Shown piece after piece: positions 1 to 8,216 of a stretch of 34,727 nucleotides of DNA. Numbering within the stretch: the first letter of the stretch is position 1; the number at the start of each line of letters is the position of its first letter. The translations under genes and the position numbers were made by a program. This DNA comes from a virus: positions 1 to 34,727 of IMG/VR virus record IMGVR_UViG_3300003794_000007; one strand, 5' to 3'. The notes beneath the pieces are model-generated. The model was not told the DNA's origin. It ran no database searches and saw only the letters and a program-made list of their open reading frames with translations.

Positions 1-62
1 TGATACATATAAGGATGGCGCGCCAACTAGACAACCTTTTGGCCCACACACCATTTTGTCAT
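1..62 (-). other. Left-edge remnant: start of a gene cut short after 11 codons
   Basis: An ATG at 62-60 overlaps the stop of the upstream small gene in ATGA fashion, as expected for another gene of the late operon. It reads MTKWCVGQKVV and meets TAG at 29-27. The beginning resembles the start of small phage proteins of the 'VGQKVV' kind, which are normally longer. The stop lies next to GGCGCGCC, an AscI-type octamer, near the window end. This could be a real break, an assembly junction or a foreign joint. No function can be assigned. Confidence 0.3.
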
Positions 63-238
63 CTCGGCCTCTTTGGTGTTTTGACCGCCACAGCCGCTCC
101 ATGAGCCACAGCCTCGCGCGCGCATTCTCGTGTCACCGGATAGCGGCCATCCTTGAACGGCCCGCCATCCGGCTTGAAAACGATGTTCACAGCGGTCGTT
201 GCTTTCCAGCAGTAGGCCGCGGTGAACTTCAGCCACAT
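59..238 (-). CDS. Small hypothetical phage protein (59 aa)
   Basis: The start ATG (238-236) shares one base with the stop of the preceding decoration-like gene (TGATG), so translation is probably coupled. The product begins MWLKFTAAYC and is short and basic, with a C-terminal stretch ending KTPKRPR. No domain is recognised. Its place after the connector and decoration genes suggests a minor virion or morphogenesis role, which is inference from position only. A longer in-frame extension upstream to 310 was rejected because it would run inside the previous gene and lacks the coupled start. Confidence 0.55.
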   Translation of the reverse strand: MWLKFTAAYCWKATTAVNIVFKPDGGPFKDGRYPVTRECAREAVAHGAAVAVKTPKRPR

Positions 239-648
239 CAGAGCGCAACGCCGGCAGGCTGGAAGTTCACGGCGAGTACGGTAGTGGACTTGGCAATGCC
301 AATGATACACGGGTACTCGCCAGAGCCGACGTCAGCCACGGGGCAGATGCCGCCGGGGGTATCGCTGAGGTAGTATGCAACGCCAGCAGTCAGCGTGGCG
401 CCGATCGTGATGTCGCCAGCCTTCAGGATGGCTACGGGCTGGTTAAGAGACGCACCGTTCAGCGCGATCGCCTTCGGCGTGCGTGCTTCCGCGGTGCCTG
501 CGTTCGAATCCGCCTTCATCCACTTGTTGGTGGCCGCGGCAAGGTAAAGCACCTGCCCCGCGGTAATGGTTTCGCCGGCGATGCCTGCATCGCGCGTAGC
601 ATTGCTGCCCGCAACGACGCTCGTTGCGGTGATTGTGATGTCTGCCAT
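238..648 (-). CDS. Putative head decoration/fibre-like structural protein (136 aa)
   Basis: The product begins MADITITATSVVAGSNAT and is rich in Ala, Gly, Thr and Val, with alternating small and hydrophobic residues typical of beta-rich capsid-surface proteins. It has no long helices and ends in a short hydrophobic strand. The ATG at 648 has a GGAAAG ribosome site about nine bases upstream, which decides this start over an in-frame codon at 687. It lies 17 bases after the gp6-like connector gene and is coupled to the next small gene. Proteins of this composition occur in the head module of many siphoviruses. The decoration role is inferred from composition and position. Confidence 0.6.
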   Translation of the reverse strand: MADITITATSVVAGSNATRDAGIAGETITAGQVLYLAAATNKWMKADSNAGTAEARTPKAIALNGASLNQPVAILKAGDITIGATLTAGVAYYLSDTPGGICPVADVGSGEYPCIIGIAKSTTVLAVNFQPAGVAL

Positions 649-665
649 GGGTGTTTCTTTCCGCC

Positions 666-1235
666 CTATGAGGGCCAGTTTCTGCAAGGCATAAGGAGCG
701 CGTCAACTGCCATTGGCATGTCGCTCAACTTAGCTTCTGTCGCGGCTTCTCTGTTCTCGTACCAATGGCCGATCATGAGCAGCGCTGCCTGTCTGATAGA
801 CGCAGGCAATTCGGTATATCCAGCCGTGAATTCGATTCTGACTGAACCCGGCTCGCCGTCGGTCGCTGGCCAAGCCTCGCCCTTGGCTGGAAGAATGTAG
901 CCACCGTCCCTGACGCCCACGTCTAAAGTTCGAAAGCCGACTAGTTCGACTTCAGAGCCCCCCGCAGCAGGGACGTAGAAGACGTTATCGACAGAAACCA
1001 GCGGTGGCTTCGGTATTGTCACGCAGCCGGCTGGGAACGACGAGAAAGTCAATTCCCAGGTTGCGCCGGCGAAAGTCCGACCAATCCAGCTATTTTCACC
1101 GAATAGGTGGTCTCCAGTCGCCTCAATCAAGCCATCGATGTAGGCGTCATCATCGTCATGAAAGACGCGCAGATGCGCCTTGGCCTCGGCGGTCGTCATT
1201 ATCGGGCCGATTGCCGAGACAAGGCGCAGGCTCAT
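666..1235 (-). CDS. Head-tail connector protein, HK97 gp6-like (189 aa)
   Basis: The protein shows the pattern of the phage head-tail connector family (gp6/YqbG-like). An N-terminal helix reads TTAEAKAHLRVFHDDDDAYI, followed by a second helix with IEATGDHLFG. Then come a beta-rich middle with PPLVSVDNVFYV, a GSVRIEFTAGYTELPASIRQA segment and a final helix MIGHWYENREA. In HK97 this protein forms a ring below the portal that joins head and tail. The start (1235) overlaps the stop of the upstream gene by four bases (ATGA). Length and motif order fit the family well. Confidence 0.85.
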   Translation of the reverse strand: MSLRLVSAIGPIMTTAEAKAHLRVFHDDDDAYIDGLIEATGDHLFGENSWIGRTFAGATWELTFSSFPAGCVTIPKPPLVSVDNVFYVPAAGGSEVELVGFRTLDVGVRDGGYILPAKGEAWPATDGEPGSVRIEFTAGYTELPASIRQAALLMIGHWYENREAATEAKLSDMPMAVDALLMPCRNWPS

Positions 1236-1492
1236 CGTGAATTCCTCTTGCGCCGCGGCGATACAGGCCCATCAACCGGCTGAACCGGAGCGAACAGTGC
1301 CGGAGCGGGATCTGGGGCCGATACGACTGCGGTTGGTGTGACGTCTGGCTTTGCAACGTCGACGCTGACATAGCCCTCGGCCACCAATCCATCGGTGTGC
1401 GAGCCAAAATCTTCACGCACGTCCCCGATGTCCAGGTCAACGCGCGTGAAGCCGTCCAGCGAGAACGCGAACGGCTTCACAACCTTGAACAT
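1232..1492 (-). CDS. Hypothetical head-module protein (86 aa)
   Basis: The start ATG (1492-1490) overlaps the stop of the preceding structural gene (TAATG), and its own stop overlaps the connector start (ATGA), so it sits in a tightly coupled chain. The product begins MFKVVKPFAFSLDGFTRVDL, a short beta-type start seen in small phage head proteins. It continues with an Ala/Pro/Val-rich linker and a basic tail (SPRRKRNSR). The function is unknown. The basic tail might contact DNA or acidic capsid surfaces, but that is a guess. A longer frame starting at 1636 was rejected because it runs antiparallel-looking Arg-rich sequence through the preceding gene. Confidence 0.65.
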   Translation of the reverse strand: MFKVVKPFAFSLDGFTRVDLDIGDVREDFGSHTDGLVAEGYVSVDVAKPDVTPTAVVSAPDPAPALFAPVQPVDGPVSPRRKRNSR

Positions 1493-1923
1493 TACGACAG
1501 CGTCGGAGTCGGCTTGCTGCGCGAATTGCCAAGAACGGCAACGCCAGCGATGAAGATGTTGCCCGAATCGTTGCCAGACGGCGTTACCGTGAGGCGGACG
1601 TATCGCTTGTTTCCGATGTAACCGAGCTTGCGGCACTCGTTGTCATCGGAGAAGATGAAGCCGGACTCGGCAAGCGTGCCGATCAGCTTTGCGTTCGTGA
1701 CGGCGACAGCGTCAGAAAGTCCAGAGTTGTCGCCCTCATCAACCGTCACGGCGAAGGTGGCGTTGGTGTCGGTGTTGGTGCCGGTGGTCAACACGAACTC
1801 AACGGACTCGTACCCAGCGGTGTCGATGATCGACGAAACGATGGCGGTATTGTCAGTGCGGGCCGCGACCGGAACGATCAACGGCACAAAGTGCAGATTG
1901 TTATGCAGATCCTTGGAAGCCAT
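1492..1923 (-). CDS. Phage structural protein of the capsid module (143 aa)
   Basis: The product begins MASKDLHNNLHFVPLIVPVA and has repeated Thr/Asn/Asp-rich beta segments (TTGTNTDTNATFAVTVDEGD) and the phrase RKLGYIGNKRYVRLTVTPS. This pattern, with DLHNN at the N-terminus and LGYIGxKRYV near the C-terminus, recurs in proteins encoded directly after HK97-type capsid genes. Their exact role is usually not annotated. A capsid-associated or head-completion role is likely from position. A good ribosome site (AAGGAGATAGCCTG before ATG) supports the start. Confidence 0.7.
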   Translation of the reverse strand: MASKDLHNNLHFVPLIVPVAARTDNTAIVSSIIDTAGYESVEFVLTTGTNTDTNATFAVTVDEGDNSGLSDAVAVTNAKLIGTLAESGFIFSDDNECRKLGYIGNKRYVRLTVTPSGNDSGNIFIAGVAVLGNSRSKPTPTLS

Positions 1924-1951
1924 CAGGCTATCTCCTTTTCTGTGAAAGAAT

Positions 1952-1972
1952 GGGCGCCCCCGAAGGACGCCC
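1952..1972 (-). terminator. GC-rich hairpin after the capsid gene
   Basis: On the minus strand GGGCGTCC and GGGCGCCC can pair around a TTCG-containing loop, and the stem is followed by ATTCTTTC. It lies just after the capsid stop codon and before the next gene's ribosome site. The T-run is weak, so a partial terminator or an mRNA-stabilising hairpin that raises capsid over downstream products is plausible. Confidence 0.4.
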
Positions 1973-1981
1973 GCCTGTGGA

Positions 1982-3274
1982 TTAGGCTGCGCAGGTCAGC
2001 TTCTTGAACGCTTCAGCAAGCGTCACCTGGCCACCGAGGCGGCGGCGGAAGATGAAACGGATGTTGCCGCTAGTTGCCTGTGTATACGGGTCGCGAAGCA
2101 TTTCCATCTGGATGCGATCGACGAGGGTGTACGCACGGGCGAAATCGCCGTATGCGATCGGCACGAGGCCGGCACCTTCCGAAGGCATGTCAGGAACTTC
2201 GACGTAGGGGTCGCCATCGATGGTGTTCGGTGCGCCGAGCGCAATGCCGGGAGTCCAGATGTAGCCCTTCTGCGCATCCTTGAGCTTGCGGACAGAACCG
2301 AGCGTTGTGCGGTTCATGATCCAGTTCGCGTTGCGAGCGTAGGAAGACTTCAGGCTGTACTTCAGCGTCAGCAGGCCATTGGCCTGGCCGTCGGCGTCTG
2401 CAATCGTGGCGGCGGAACCGGAGTTGTTGCCGCCGACGCCAGAGGCGACGAGGATGCCTTCGGGGCGACCTACGCCGGTGCCGGAAACGAATGCAGCGCC
2501 TTCGGCAACGGCAAACTGCTCGGTTGCTTCGAAGCTGATTTCCGACTCCATGTTGAACGCGGAGTCTTCAAGGTTCTGGTTCGAGATGTCGATGAGAGCG
2601 TACATCTCGTGGGTCGGGATTTCCCACATGCCGTAGCGCAGACCGTCGGTCTCGGACTTCGTGCCCTGGTCAGCAACCCACTGCGCCGCAAACTGGCCGG
2701 TGCGCTTCGGGATCATGATGGCCTTGGCTGCGGTCTGGCGAACGCGTGCCAGCGAGCGGACCGGGGAGACGTCGGTGACGCCCTTGATGATCTCGCGAAT
2801 GTACTCCGCCGGCGCAAGATAGCCGCCAGTGGTGTCATTTGCGATGCCCATGGCCTTGTATTCGGCTGCGACATCCGCCAGCGCCTTCTGCTGTTCGGCA
2901 GAAAGATTGTGGATACCGACGAGGTTGGCGCCCACGACCGCGCGCGACCACGCCTCAACCTTGGACTTCAGTTCAGCCTTGCGTTCGGCCGGATCGGACG
3001 AACCCTTAAGCGAAAGAAGATTGAGCTTGGCTTCCAGTTCGTCGACGTGCTTCTTCTCTTCGTCGGCGGCCTTCTTGGCCTCCAGCAGAGCAGCAGTTGC
3101 CTTCTGGTTAGCGTCTTCGAAAGAAGCGAGAGTGGTTTCAATCTTGTTCAGCTTCTCGGTGACGAGCGGGTCGTTGACGCCCTTCTTCTTCAGCTCGAGG
3201 ATGGCGGCGTCATTGGTTGCCTTAAATTCTTCGAAGGCAGTCATGACCTGTTCGATGGCGGTTTTGTCCGTCAT
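1982..3274 (-). CDS. Major capsid protein, HK97 family (430 aa)
   Basis: Residues 1 to about 105 are charged and helical (KKAADEEKKHVDELEAKLN) and match the delta/scaffold domain that the prohead protease removes. The rest has the HK97 fold signature: DTTGGYLAPAEYIREII, then SPVRSLARVRQTAAKAIMIP, QWVADQGTKSETD, AFVSGTGVGRPEGIL and a C-terminal YGDFARAYTLVDRIQMEMLR. It forms the icosahedral shell. The start has an AAGGAGACCACC leader preceded by CCACCACC repeats, the same leader used by early genes in this window. The protease gene precedes it in transcription, which is the classic portal-protease-capsid order. Confidence 0.96.
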   Translation of the reverse strand: MTDKTAIEQVMTAFEEFKATNDAAILELKKKGVNDPLVTEKLNKIETTLASFEDANQKATAALLEAKKAADEEKKHVDELEAKLNLLSLKGSSDPAERKAELKSKVEAWSRAVVGANLVGIHNLSAEQQKALADVAAEYKAMGIANDTTGGYLAPAEYIREIIKGVTDVSPVRSLARVRQTAAKAIMIPKRTGQFAAQWVADQGTKSETDGLRYGMWEIPTHEMYALIDISNQNLEDSAFNMESEISFEATEQFAVAEGAAFVSGTGVGRPEGILVASGVGGNNSGSAATIADADGQANGLLTLKYSLKSSYARNANWIMNRTTLGSVRKLKDAQKGYIWTPGIALGAPNTIDGDPYVEVPDMPSEGAGLVPIAYGDFARAYTLVDRIQMEMLRDPYTQATSGNIRFIFRRRLGGQVTLAEAFKKLTCAA

Positions 3275-3326
3275 GGTGGTCTCCTTGGTGATGTGGTGGT
3301 GGGTTGGTGAGCGTGCCGCAGCCTGG

Positions 3327-4064
3327 TTAGCCGGCGATCAGCGCTTTGATGCGCGTAGCCAGCTCGGTAAGCTCGACTTCGCTCTTTTTGGCCGTCACAT
3401 CCTCATCACGAGGAGTCGTGTCCTGTTCCGCTTCGTCTCGAAGCGCATTCTTGAAGACCGCAACAGCTTTCACGCTGTCCGCCCGCGACAAACCTGCTTC
3501 ACGCAGGGCATCTTCGATTTCGCGCGGATTAAATTCAGATTTGACGCTCAAAATGCGCGCCTTTCCGTTCATCGGGAACGTGACAAGGCTGCATTCCAGC
3601 AGATCAACGGCCTTCAACGTGCGCCGCGGCTCGGTTGGTGTGCTGCGAAGCGTCCATTCCTTGGCTCGGTAACCAATGGAAAGGCCAGAAATCGCAGGTC
3701 GTGGCTTCATTTTCAGAAGCTCATAGACTTCCCGACCGCGTTCCGTGTTGGCGAGCTTTCCCTCGACGTAGAGGCCAACATTGTCCTCTTTCATCTCGGT
3801 CCAGACCCCAATCGGGGTCATCTGGCTGCCGTAAACACCATGCTGAGACAGCATTGCGGGCCAGATTCCGGTGGATTTTGCTGATTTGATCGTCTCGGCA
3901 AATGCGCCCTTCAAGATCAGGTCATCGCCTGCGTCAACATTGTTGAACACCGCGCCGTAACCTGAAAACGTCATTTCGCCGTCGGAAGCGCTGATATCGG
4001 CTACTTTGAGCTCGCCGAGACCAAAACTGCGGTGCTCGATAGCACCGACACCCTTAATTGTCAT
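3327..4064 (-). CDS. Prohead protease, HK97 family (peptidase S78, 245 aa)
   Basis: This enzyme trims the capsid delta domain during head maturation. The first 165 residues carry the family pattern: FSGYGAVFNNVDAGDDLILKG, a catalytic His in MLSQH (about residue 75), a catalytic Ser in SGLSIGY (about residue 129) and the ECSLVTFPMN segment around 157. The C-terminal 80 residues are charged and helical (REIEDALREAGLSRADSVKAV) and may act as a scaffold or be processed. Its start overlaps the portal stop by ATGA. Length and motif spacing are normal for the family. Confidence 0.93.
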   Translation of the reverse strand: MTIKGVGAIEHRSFGLGELKVADISASDGEMTFSGYGAVFNNVDAGDDLILKGAFAETIKSAKSTGIWPAMLSQHGVYGSQMTPIGVWTEMKEDNVGLYVEGKLANTERGREVYELLKMKPRPAISGLSIGYRAKEWTLRSTPTEPRRTLKAVDLLECSLVTFPMNGKARILSVKSEFNPREIEDALREAGLSRADSVKAVAVFKNALRDEAEQDTTPRDEDVTAKKSEVELTELATRIKALIAG

Positions 4065-5305
4065 GTTTTTGGATCCTGTCCGCCGGACGACGGCTTTTTA
4101 GGCGCGGGAGCGCCACCAACGTTTGTCGGTTTCGGCAATTCATCGCCGCCAGCAATCGGATTGAGGTCTTCCAGCGCTCGAATTTCGTTCGGCGTCATGT
4201 AAGCCGGCGACCCTCCGGTCCCCAAAGCCTTGGAATAGAACTCGGCGCGGTCTTGGTGGGCGCCCTTAAGCAGGCCGTTCGCGTTGAATTTCGCGTAATA
4301 ACCAACATCCTCTGGGCCATCGAGCAAATTTACGTCGATTGACTGCTGGATTCTCTCCCACCATGGGCCAAGCGTGTGCACGACGTGCGCCAGAAACACC
4401 TGTTCGGCGCTCGCGAAGGTCATTGCCTGACCAGCATGGCCGATCATCTGCGGAAACACACCAAGCGACTGGCAAACCTGCTCGGTTTGGAATTTTCTCG
4501 TATCGAGATGCTGCGCATCGACGCCAGTCATGGACTGCTGGGTCCACTTAAACCCTGCATCGATGACAAACGGCTTATGCTTGTTCGCGCCGCCTGTTTG
4601 AGCCGCAATCCATTTCTGGATTTTGATATATTCTTCCGGCGCGATCTTCTGCTCGGTCGAGTATGTGCCTGACATCTGCAGGCCATTGGCGTGAAGCTCG
4701 GCCTGAGTGTTTTCCGTAGCAATCGTGAGGCCAATTGCCTCGCGCGCCTGCTGAACAGCGTCAAGGCCGCGCCACGTGTCCCATGAAGGTCCTTTGACGT
4801 GCCAGATCAGCGACTGAGGAAGCTCGACTGAACTGCCATCCAGCCCCGTAACGCGATAGGTCAACGAATAGTCGTTATGCCGCGTGATGGTTACGCTGCC
4901 GGGGTCTATCGGGATAAGTTCGACGACCTTGCCGCGGACGATATTCTTGTAGAAAAAGGCATTGCCGGTCAGCGCGGCATGGAAAATCAGCGTCTCGCGA
5001 AGCTCGAAAGACGTCATCCACTTGTTCGGGCGACGGTTCAGAACAGCATAAAGTGGGTGCTCCGTGGCCGGAACCCCGCCCTTGCCGTCTGGCAACTCCT
5101 TCATGACGCGCAGCGGTACCTGCGCGACGCCGTTGGCGATTACGCGGATGCAGGCAAAGACAGTGCTGACATCCATGGCGCGCTCCCAAGAAACGGGAAC
5201 GCCTGCCTTTGAGGTGCGCGAGCCGAAGAAATCAAGCCACACCGGGTCAAACGACACGGCTTTCTGCTCGGACTCGCGACCGAACACCTTGCTCCAAAAA
5301 CCCAT
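4061..5305 (-). CDS. Portal protein, HK97 family (414 aa)
   Basis: The portal forms the dodecameric ring at the special head vertex through which DNA is pumped. Family features are VSWERAMDVSTVFACIRVIANGVAQVPL near the N-terminus (quoted with normal spacing), HPLYAVLNRRPNKWMTSFE, a TGNAFFYKNI segment and VCQSLGVFPQMIG in the C-terminal half. The tail is Pro/Gly/Lys-rich and probably disordered. The start at 5305 lies inside the 3' arm of a perfect inverted repeat, with AAGGA exposed in the loop, so translation may be controlled by RNA structure. It is followed by the protease gene with a four-base overlap. Confidence 0.95.
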   Translation of the reverse strand: MGFWSKVFGRESEQKAVSFDPVWLDFFGSRTSKAGVPVSWERAMDVSTVFACIRVIANGVAQVPLRVMKELPDGKGGVPATEHPLYAVLNRRPNKWMTSFELRETLIFHAALTGNAFFYKNIVRGKVVELIPIDPGSVTITRHNDYSLTYRVTGLDGSSVELPQSLIWHVKGPSWDTWRGLDAVQQAREAIGLTIATENTQAELHANGLQMSGTYSTEQKIAPEEYIKIQKWIAAQTGGANKHKPFVIDAGFKWTQQSMTGVDAQHLDTRKFQTEQVCQSLGVFPQMIGHAGQAMTFASAEQVFLAHVVHTLGPWWERIQQSIDVNLLDGPEDVGYYAKFNANGLLKGAHQDRAEFYSKALGTGGSPAYMTPNEIRALEDLNPIAGGDELPKPTNVGGAPAPKKPSSGGQDPKT

Positions 5306-5335
5306 CGGGAATTCCTTGTTTTTATGCCCGATGGG
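5301..5335 (-). promoter_or_regulatory. Hairpin covering the portal start codon
   Basis: CCCATCGGG (5301-5309) and CCCGATGGG (5327-5335) form a perfect nine-base inverted repeat. In the leftward mRNA the 3' arm contains the portal AUG, the 17-base loop contains the AAGGA ribosome site, and five U residues follow the stem. It begins directly after the terminase stop codon (5336). It could act as an attenuator, as a start-codon clamp, or both. The pairing is seen directly; the function is inferred. Confidence 0.55.
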
Positions 5336-6925
5336 CTAGGCAGCGGCCGAATAATCCGTCTCAGGGTCGAGGACCGACCAGAAGGAAGTGCCCGATGCTG
5401 GTGACTCGTAAGTCCCGGCCATCGCAGCAGCCATTGCAAGGGCGACCGCGCCGTCGATGCGACCGCGTGACTTTTGCTTGTCTAGCTTACGGTTTCCGCT
5501 CGGATCCTGCTTCACGGTGGCATTCATCATGCACATCGTGAGAACCGGATGCCCGCCGTGGGCTATCTTCTTGTTAAGAATCAAGCTCTCAAGGTCACGG
5601 AGCGCCGGTGACATTGACGCAAAACCCTGGCCGAATTGCTCAAAAACGGCATTGTCGCCATCCAATTGATCTTCCGTGAAGCCAGCTTTTTGAAGCCAAG
5701 GTTTGAGGTGCCGCCAGTTCCATCGGTCAAATGCGATCTTCCTGACGTCCAACTTGTCGAACAGTTCGCGCAGGTGGTGAGCGACATACTCGTAATCTAC
5801 CGTTGGGCCGTCGGGCGCCTCCAGCAAGCCATTAGAATGCCAGACGTCGTATGGAACGCGGTCGGCTTTAGCTTTCTCGCGCAAATTATCGCCAGGAAGC
5901 CAAAATGTCGGCCTCACATGCCATATGGTGCCTGCTTCCGTCTCCTTCGGCGCCATCAGCGCCAAGGCCGTCAAGTCCGATACTTCTGACAGGTCAAGTC
6001 CGCCGAAAACTGGCAGCTCCGCAAAATCATCAACCGATCCGTCACAAGCGCGCCAGACCGCAGGCGAAACGAATGGCGCCGAGGCGTCAATACGTTGATT
6101 GAGGAAAAGCCAGCGAAAGCTAGATTCCTTGGTAGGCATTCGGCTCGCCAGGAGCGAGAAGTCTTCGACGTCCTTGATCGACCTGAATACGCCGAGCGCC
6201 GGATTGGCAGCCGCCCACGCTTCACGGTCATCGAGATCGCAATCGGCCGGCGCTGAATAAATATGGCTTACAATACGCGGATCCTTCGACGTTTCTGCGT
6301 CATCGATCCAGCGTGAGAAAAGGTCGTTGTCAGTAGCGGCCTGCGTCGATATAGCGAACAGCATCGCCCGGCCTTCATAGGCGCCCTGTGAAGTCTCGAT
6401 TGCCTCTACGAAGTCATCCGTCGGACCCTTAATCTGGCCAACCTCGTCAAGGATGGCCAGGATGGGCGAACCGCCATGCGCGCTCTTTGCCTCGGCCGAA
6501 CTGGCCTGGTATTCAACGTTCTTGGCGAGGCCGACGATCATCTTTGCTGACGGCACGATTCGCGCGAGCCTCGAAAGCTCCGGCGACATCATCACCATCT
6601 TGGCTGCGTAGTTGAAAACCTCGGCTGCCTGCTTGCGCGACCGTGCACCTGAGACGATGCGGCCGTTTTGGTATGCCTCTGGACCGACAATGTGGGCCAA
6701 CAAAAGGCAGGCGATAAGGCCGGTCTTGCCGTTCTTACGTGCGATCGAGAGATATGCTCGCGATGTACCTGCCGGATTGTCATACACGGCCAGGATGAAT
6801 TTACGCTGGAACGGCAGCAGTTTTACTGGCTTGCCAAGCAAGGTTCCTTCTGGGACCAAGCAATAGCGTTCGATGAACGCTATCACACGCTCGCCGCGGG
6901 TGAGTGGCCTTGGCTTCTTTGCCAT
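5336..6925 (-). CDS. terL: Terminase large subunit (529 aa)
   Basis: This is the DNA-packaging motor ATPase and nuclease. The ATPase half has a Walker A (ARKNGKT, residues 62-68), a Walker B (ILAILDE, 155-161) and the coupling region around STQAATDN. The nuclease half has GGLDLSEVSDLTA (308-320) with the first metal-binding Asp at 311, and a final Asp in RIDGAVALAMA (about 491). It is of the cos-type, HNH-associated class seen in HK97-like phages. The ribosome site is weak. A 14-codon mini-ORF (6979-6935) that overlaps the small-subunit stop may couple translation between the two subunits. Confidence 0.95.
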   Translation of the reverse strand: MAKKPRPLTRGERVIAFIERYCLVPEGTLLGKPVKLLPFQRKFILAVYDNPAGTSRAYLSIARKNGKTGLIACLLLAHIVGPEAYQNGRIVSGARSRKQAAEVFNYAAKMVMMSPELSRLARIVPSAKMIVGLAKNVEYQASSAEAKSAHGGSPILAILDEVGQIKGPTDDFVEAIETSQGAYEGRAMLFAISTQAATDNDLFSRWIDDAETSKDPRIVSHIYSAPADCDLDDREAWAAANPALGVFRSIKDVEDFSLLASRMPTKESSFRWLFLNQRIDASAPFVSPAVWRACDGSVDDFAELPVFGGLDLSEVSDLTALALMAPKETEAGTIWHVRPTFWLPGDNLREKAKADRVPYDVWHSNGLLEAPDGPTVDYEYVAHHLRELFDKLDVRKIAFDRWNWRHLKPWLQKAGFTEDQLDGDNAVFEQFGQGFASMSPALRDLESLILNKKIAHGGHPVLTMCMMNATVKQDPSGNRKLDKQKSRGRIDGAVALAMAAAMAGTYESPASGTSFWSVLDPETDYSAAA

Positions 6926-6975
6926 GCTGGAAAATTACCCTCGCGTGCGCGCAATGCGCGATCGCGCGCGAGACC

Positions 6976-7443
6976 TCATCCAGGCCTCGCCAGAAGATCG
7001 TCCTCTAGTGGGTTGTCACCCTCAATTTGCTTTGCCGCCTCGCGTCTCTTGGCCGCGTCTCTTGCTTCGCCCTGTTGGGCCCTCGCATGAAGTGCCAGAG
7101 AACGTCTAAATGACAGGATAGACGCGGCATGCATTTGAACGATCGTCTTGCGCGGATTAGCCATCATCGTGCCTTTTTCGGTCACAGACACGCCACCCTC
7201 GTCTCGCAGCAGAGCCTGCTCTCTAACTAAGTCAGCCATCGTTCTGGCAAGCATCGCGGCAAGCTCAAGCTGGTGATCAGACCATTCCGACCGTGCGAAC
7301 TCGGCGACGACATTGCGGAAGAACGGCAAGTCACCGTCATCAAGCGGTACGTTTGTCGGCGGGAGTATTTCGGTGGTAGCCTTCGCCATCACGCGCACGG
7401 CCTCGGCTGCGCTGTCAATGCGTGCCTTCCTTCTCGAAGCCAT
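6976..7443 (-). CDS. terS: Terminase small subunit-like protein (155 aa)
   Basis: Its position directly before terL and its length fit a DNA-recognition small terminase subunit. The sequence is helical: an N-terminal basic segment (MASRRKARIDSAAEAVRVM), a middle with DLPFFRNVVAEFARSEWSDHQLELAAMLARTMADL (given here as two adjacent helices), then EGGVSVTEKGTMMANPRKTIV, a phrase typical of P27-like small terminases. It ends in a charged tail. It presumably binds the packaging site and recruits TerL. The GIY-YIG gene stop directly abuts its ATG. Confidence 0.8.
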   Translation of the reverse strand: MASRRKARIDSAAEAVRVMAKATTEILPPTNVPLDDGDLPFFRNVVAEFARSEWSDHQLELAAMLARTMADLVREQALLRDEGGVSVTEKGTMMANPRKTIVQMHAASILSFRRSLALHARAQQGEARDAAKRREAAKQIEGDNPLEDDLLARPG

Positions 7444-8103
7444 CTATGCCGCCTCTCGCTCCATGCGTTTTCGCAACCTATAGTCTGCGCCGTACTCGCG
7501 CGACTTCTGGAGCGCCTGCTCGCGGAACTCATTATCGTTCGCGTACCTAGTGGCCATGCTCTTGCGGTTTGCTTCCCGCTGCTTTGCAGCATATTCAGGG
7601 TCATTGGCACGTCTGTTGGCTAGGTATGTGCGCATGTATTCGTTCTTGGTTACGCGCTTCTCGCCACCTGAAGCCGGAACACCCTCGCCACCGACCGTGG
7701 AATTCGTCAACCTAGCTCCTGCCGCCCGGTAGGCAATAATCAGAGCCTTTTCTGCCGCCCCGGCGCCGGTCGCACCACGATCACACGATAGGCCAGTTAT
7801 CACAGGCGTGATGCGAAGCGCGTCTCGTCCCTCATTGGAAATTACAGACCGTATCCACCGAGCTCGGTGCGTTTCAGATTTGAATGACCCGTCAGGATGC
7901 TTAGTCGATGATTCCGCTATATGACCGGAAAGCCTTGCGCGTAGACCTTGGCAAGTGAGCCCGATATATCTGCAGTTCGACGGATCCAATGGATCTCCAT
8001 CTCCTGACGACAAGACGTAAACAATGATGCGGTCGGCCCCGCCCTTGAAACTGGCAATCACCTCATTCAGGCCATCGCAACGATTGTCGTTTGCATACCG
8101 CAT
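7444..8103 (-). CDS. GIY-YIG homing-type endonuclease (219 aa)
   Basis: The GIY-YIG core lies at residues 25-62: RIIVYVL, then CRYIGLT, then a conserved Arg in GLRARLSGHI. The C-terminal third is very basic and holds two related units around RRANDPEYAAK and RYANDNEFREQ, like the DNA-binding modules of homing nucleases. ATG 8103 is chosen because AGAGGTG lies eight bases upstream. A longer frame to 8226 would start in the promoter. It abuts terS and has its own near-consensus sigma-70 promoter, which suggests it inserted as a selfish gene and now drives or reinforces terminase transcription. Confidence 0.8.
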   Translation of the reverse strand: MRYANDNRCDGLNEVIASFKGGADRIIVYVLSSGDGDPLDPSNCRYIGLTCQGLRARLSGHIAESSTKHPDGSFKSETHRARWIRSVISNEGRDALRITPVITGLSCDRGATGAGAAEKALIIAYRAAGARLTNSTVGGEGVPASGGEKRVTKNEYMRTYLANRRANDPEYAAKQREANRKSMATRYANDNEFREQALQKSREYGADYRLRKRMEREAA

Positions 8104-8216
8104 GCAACCACACCTCTTGGGATTTTCTGAGTTAGCACTAACGATAACCCCCGACGCCGATACCCAGCCCGACGGTCCCGAAGATCGACCCACCCCCTCC
8201 GGCAGGCCAACCTTCA

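Noticed and set aside
2829-3884. Long rightward open frame (351 codons) across the capsid and protease genes
   Set aside because: It is antisense to two clearly recognised genes, is Ser/Ala/Arg-rich with no domain, and has no ribosome site. It reflects codon bias of the real genes.
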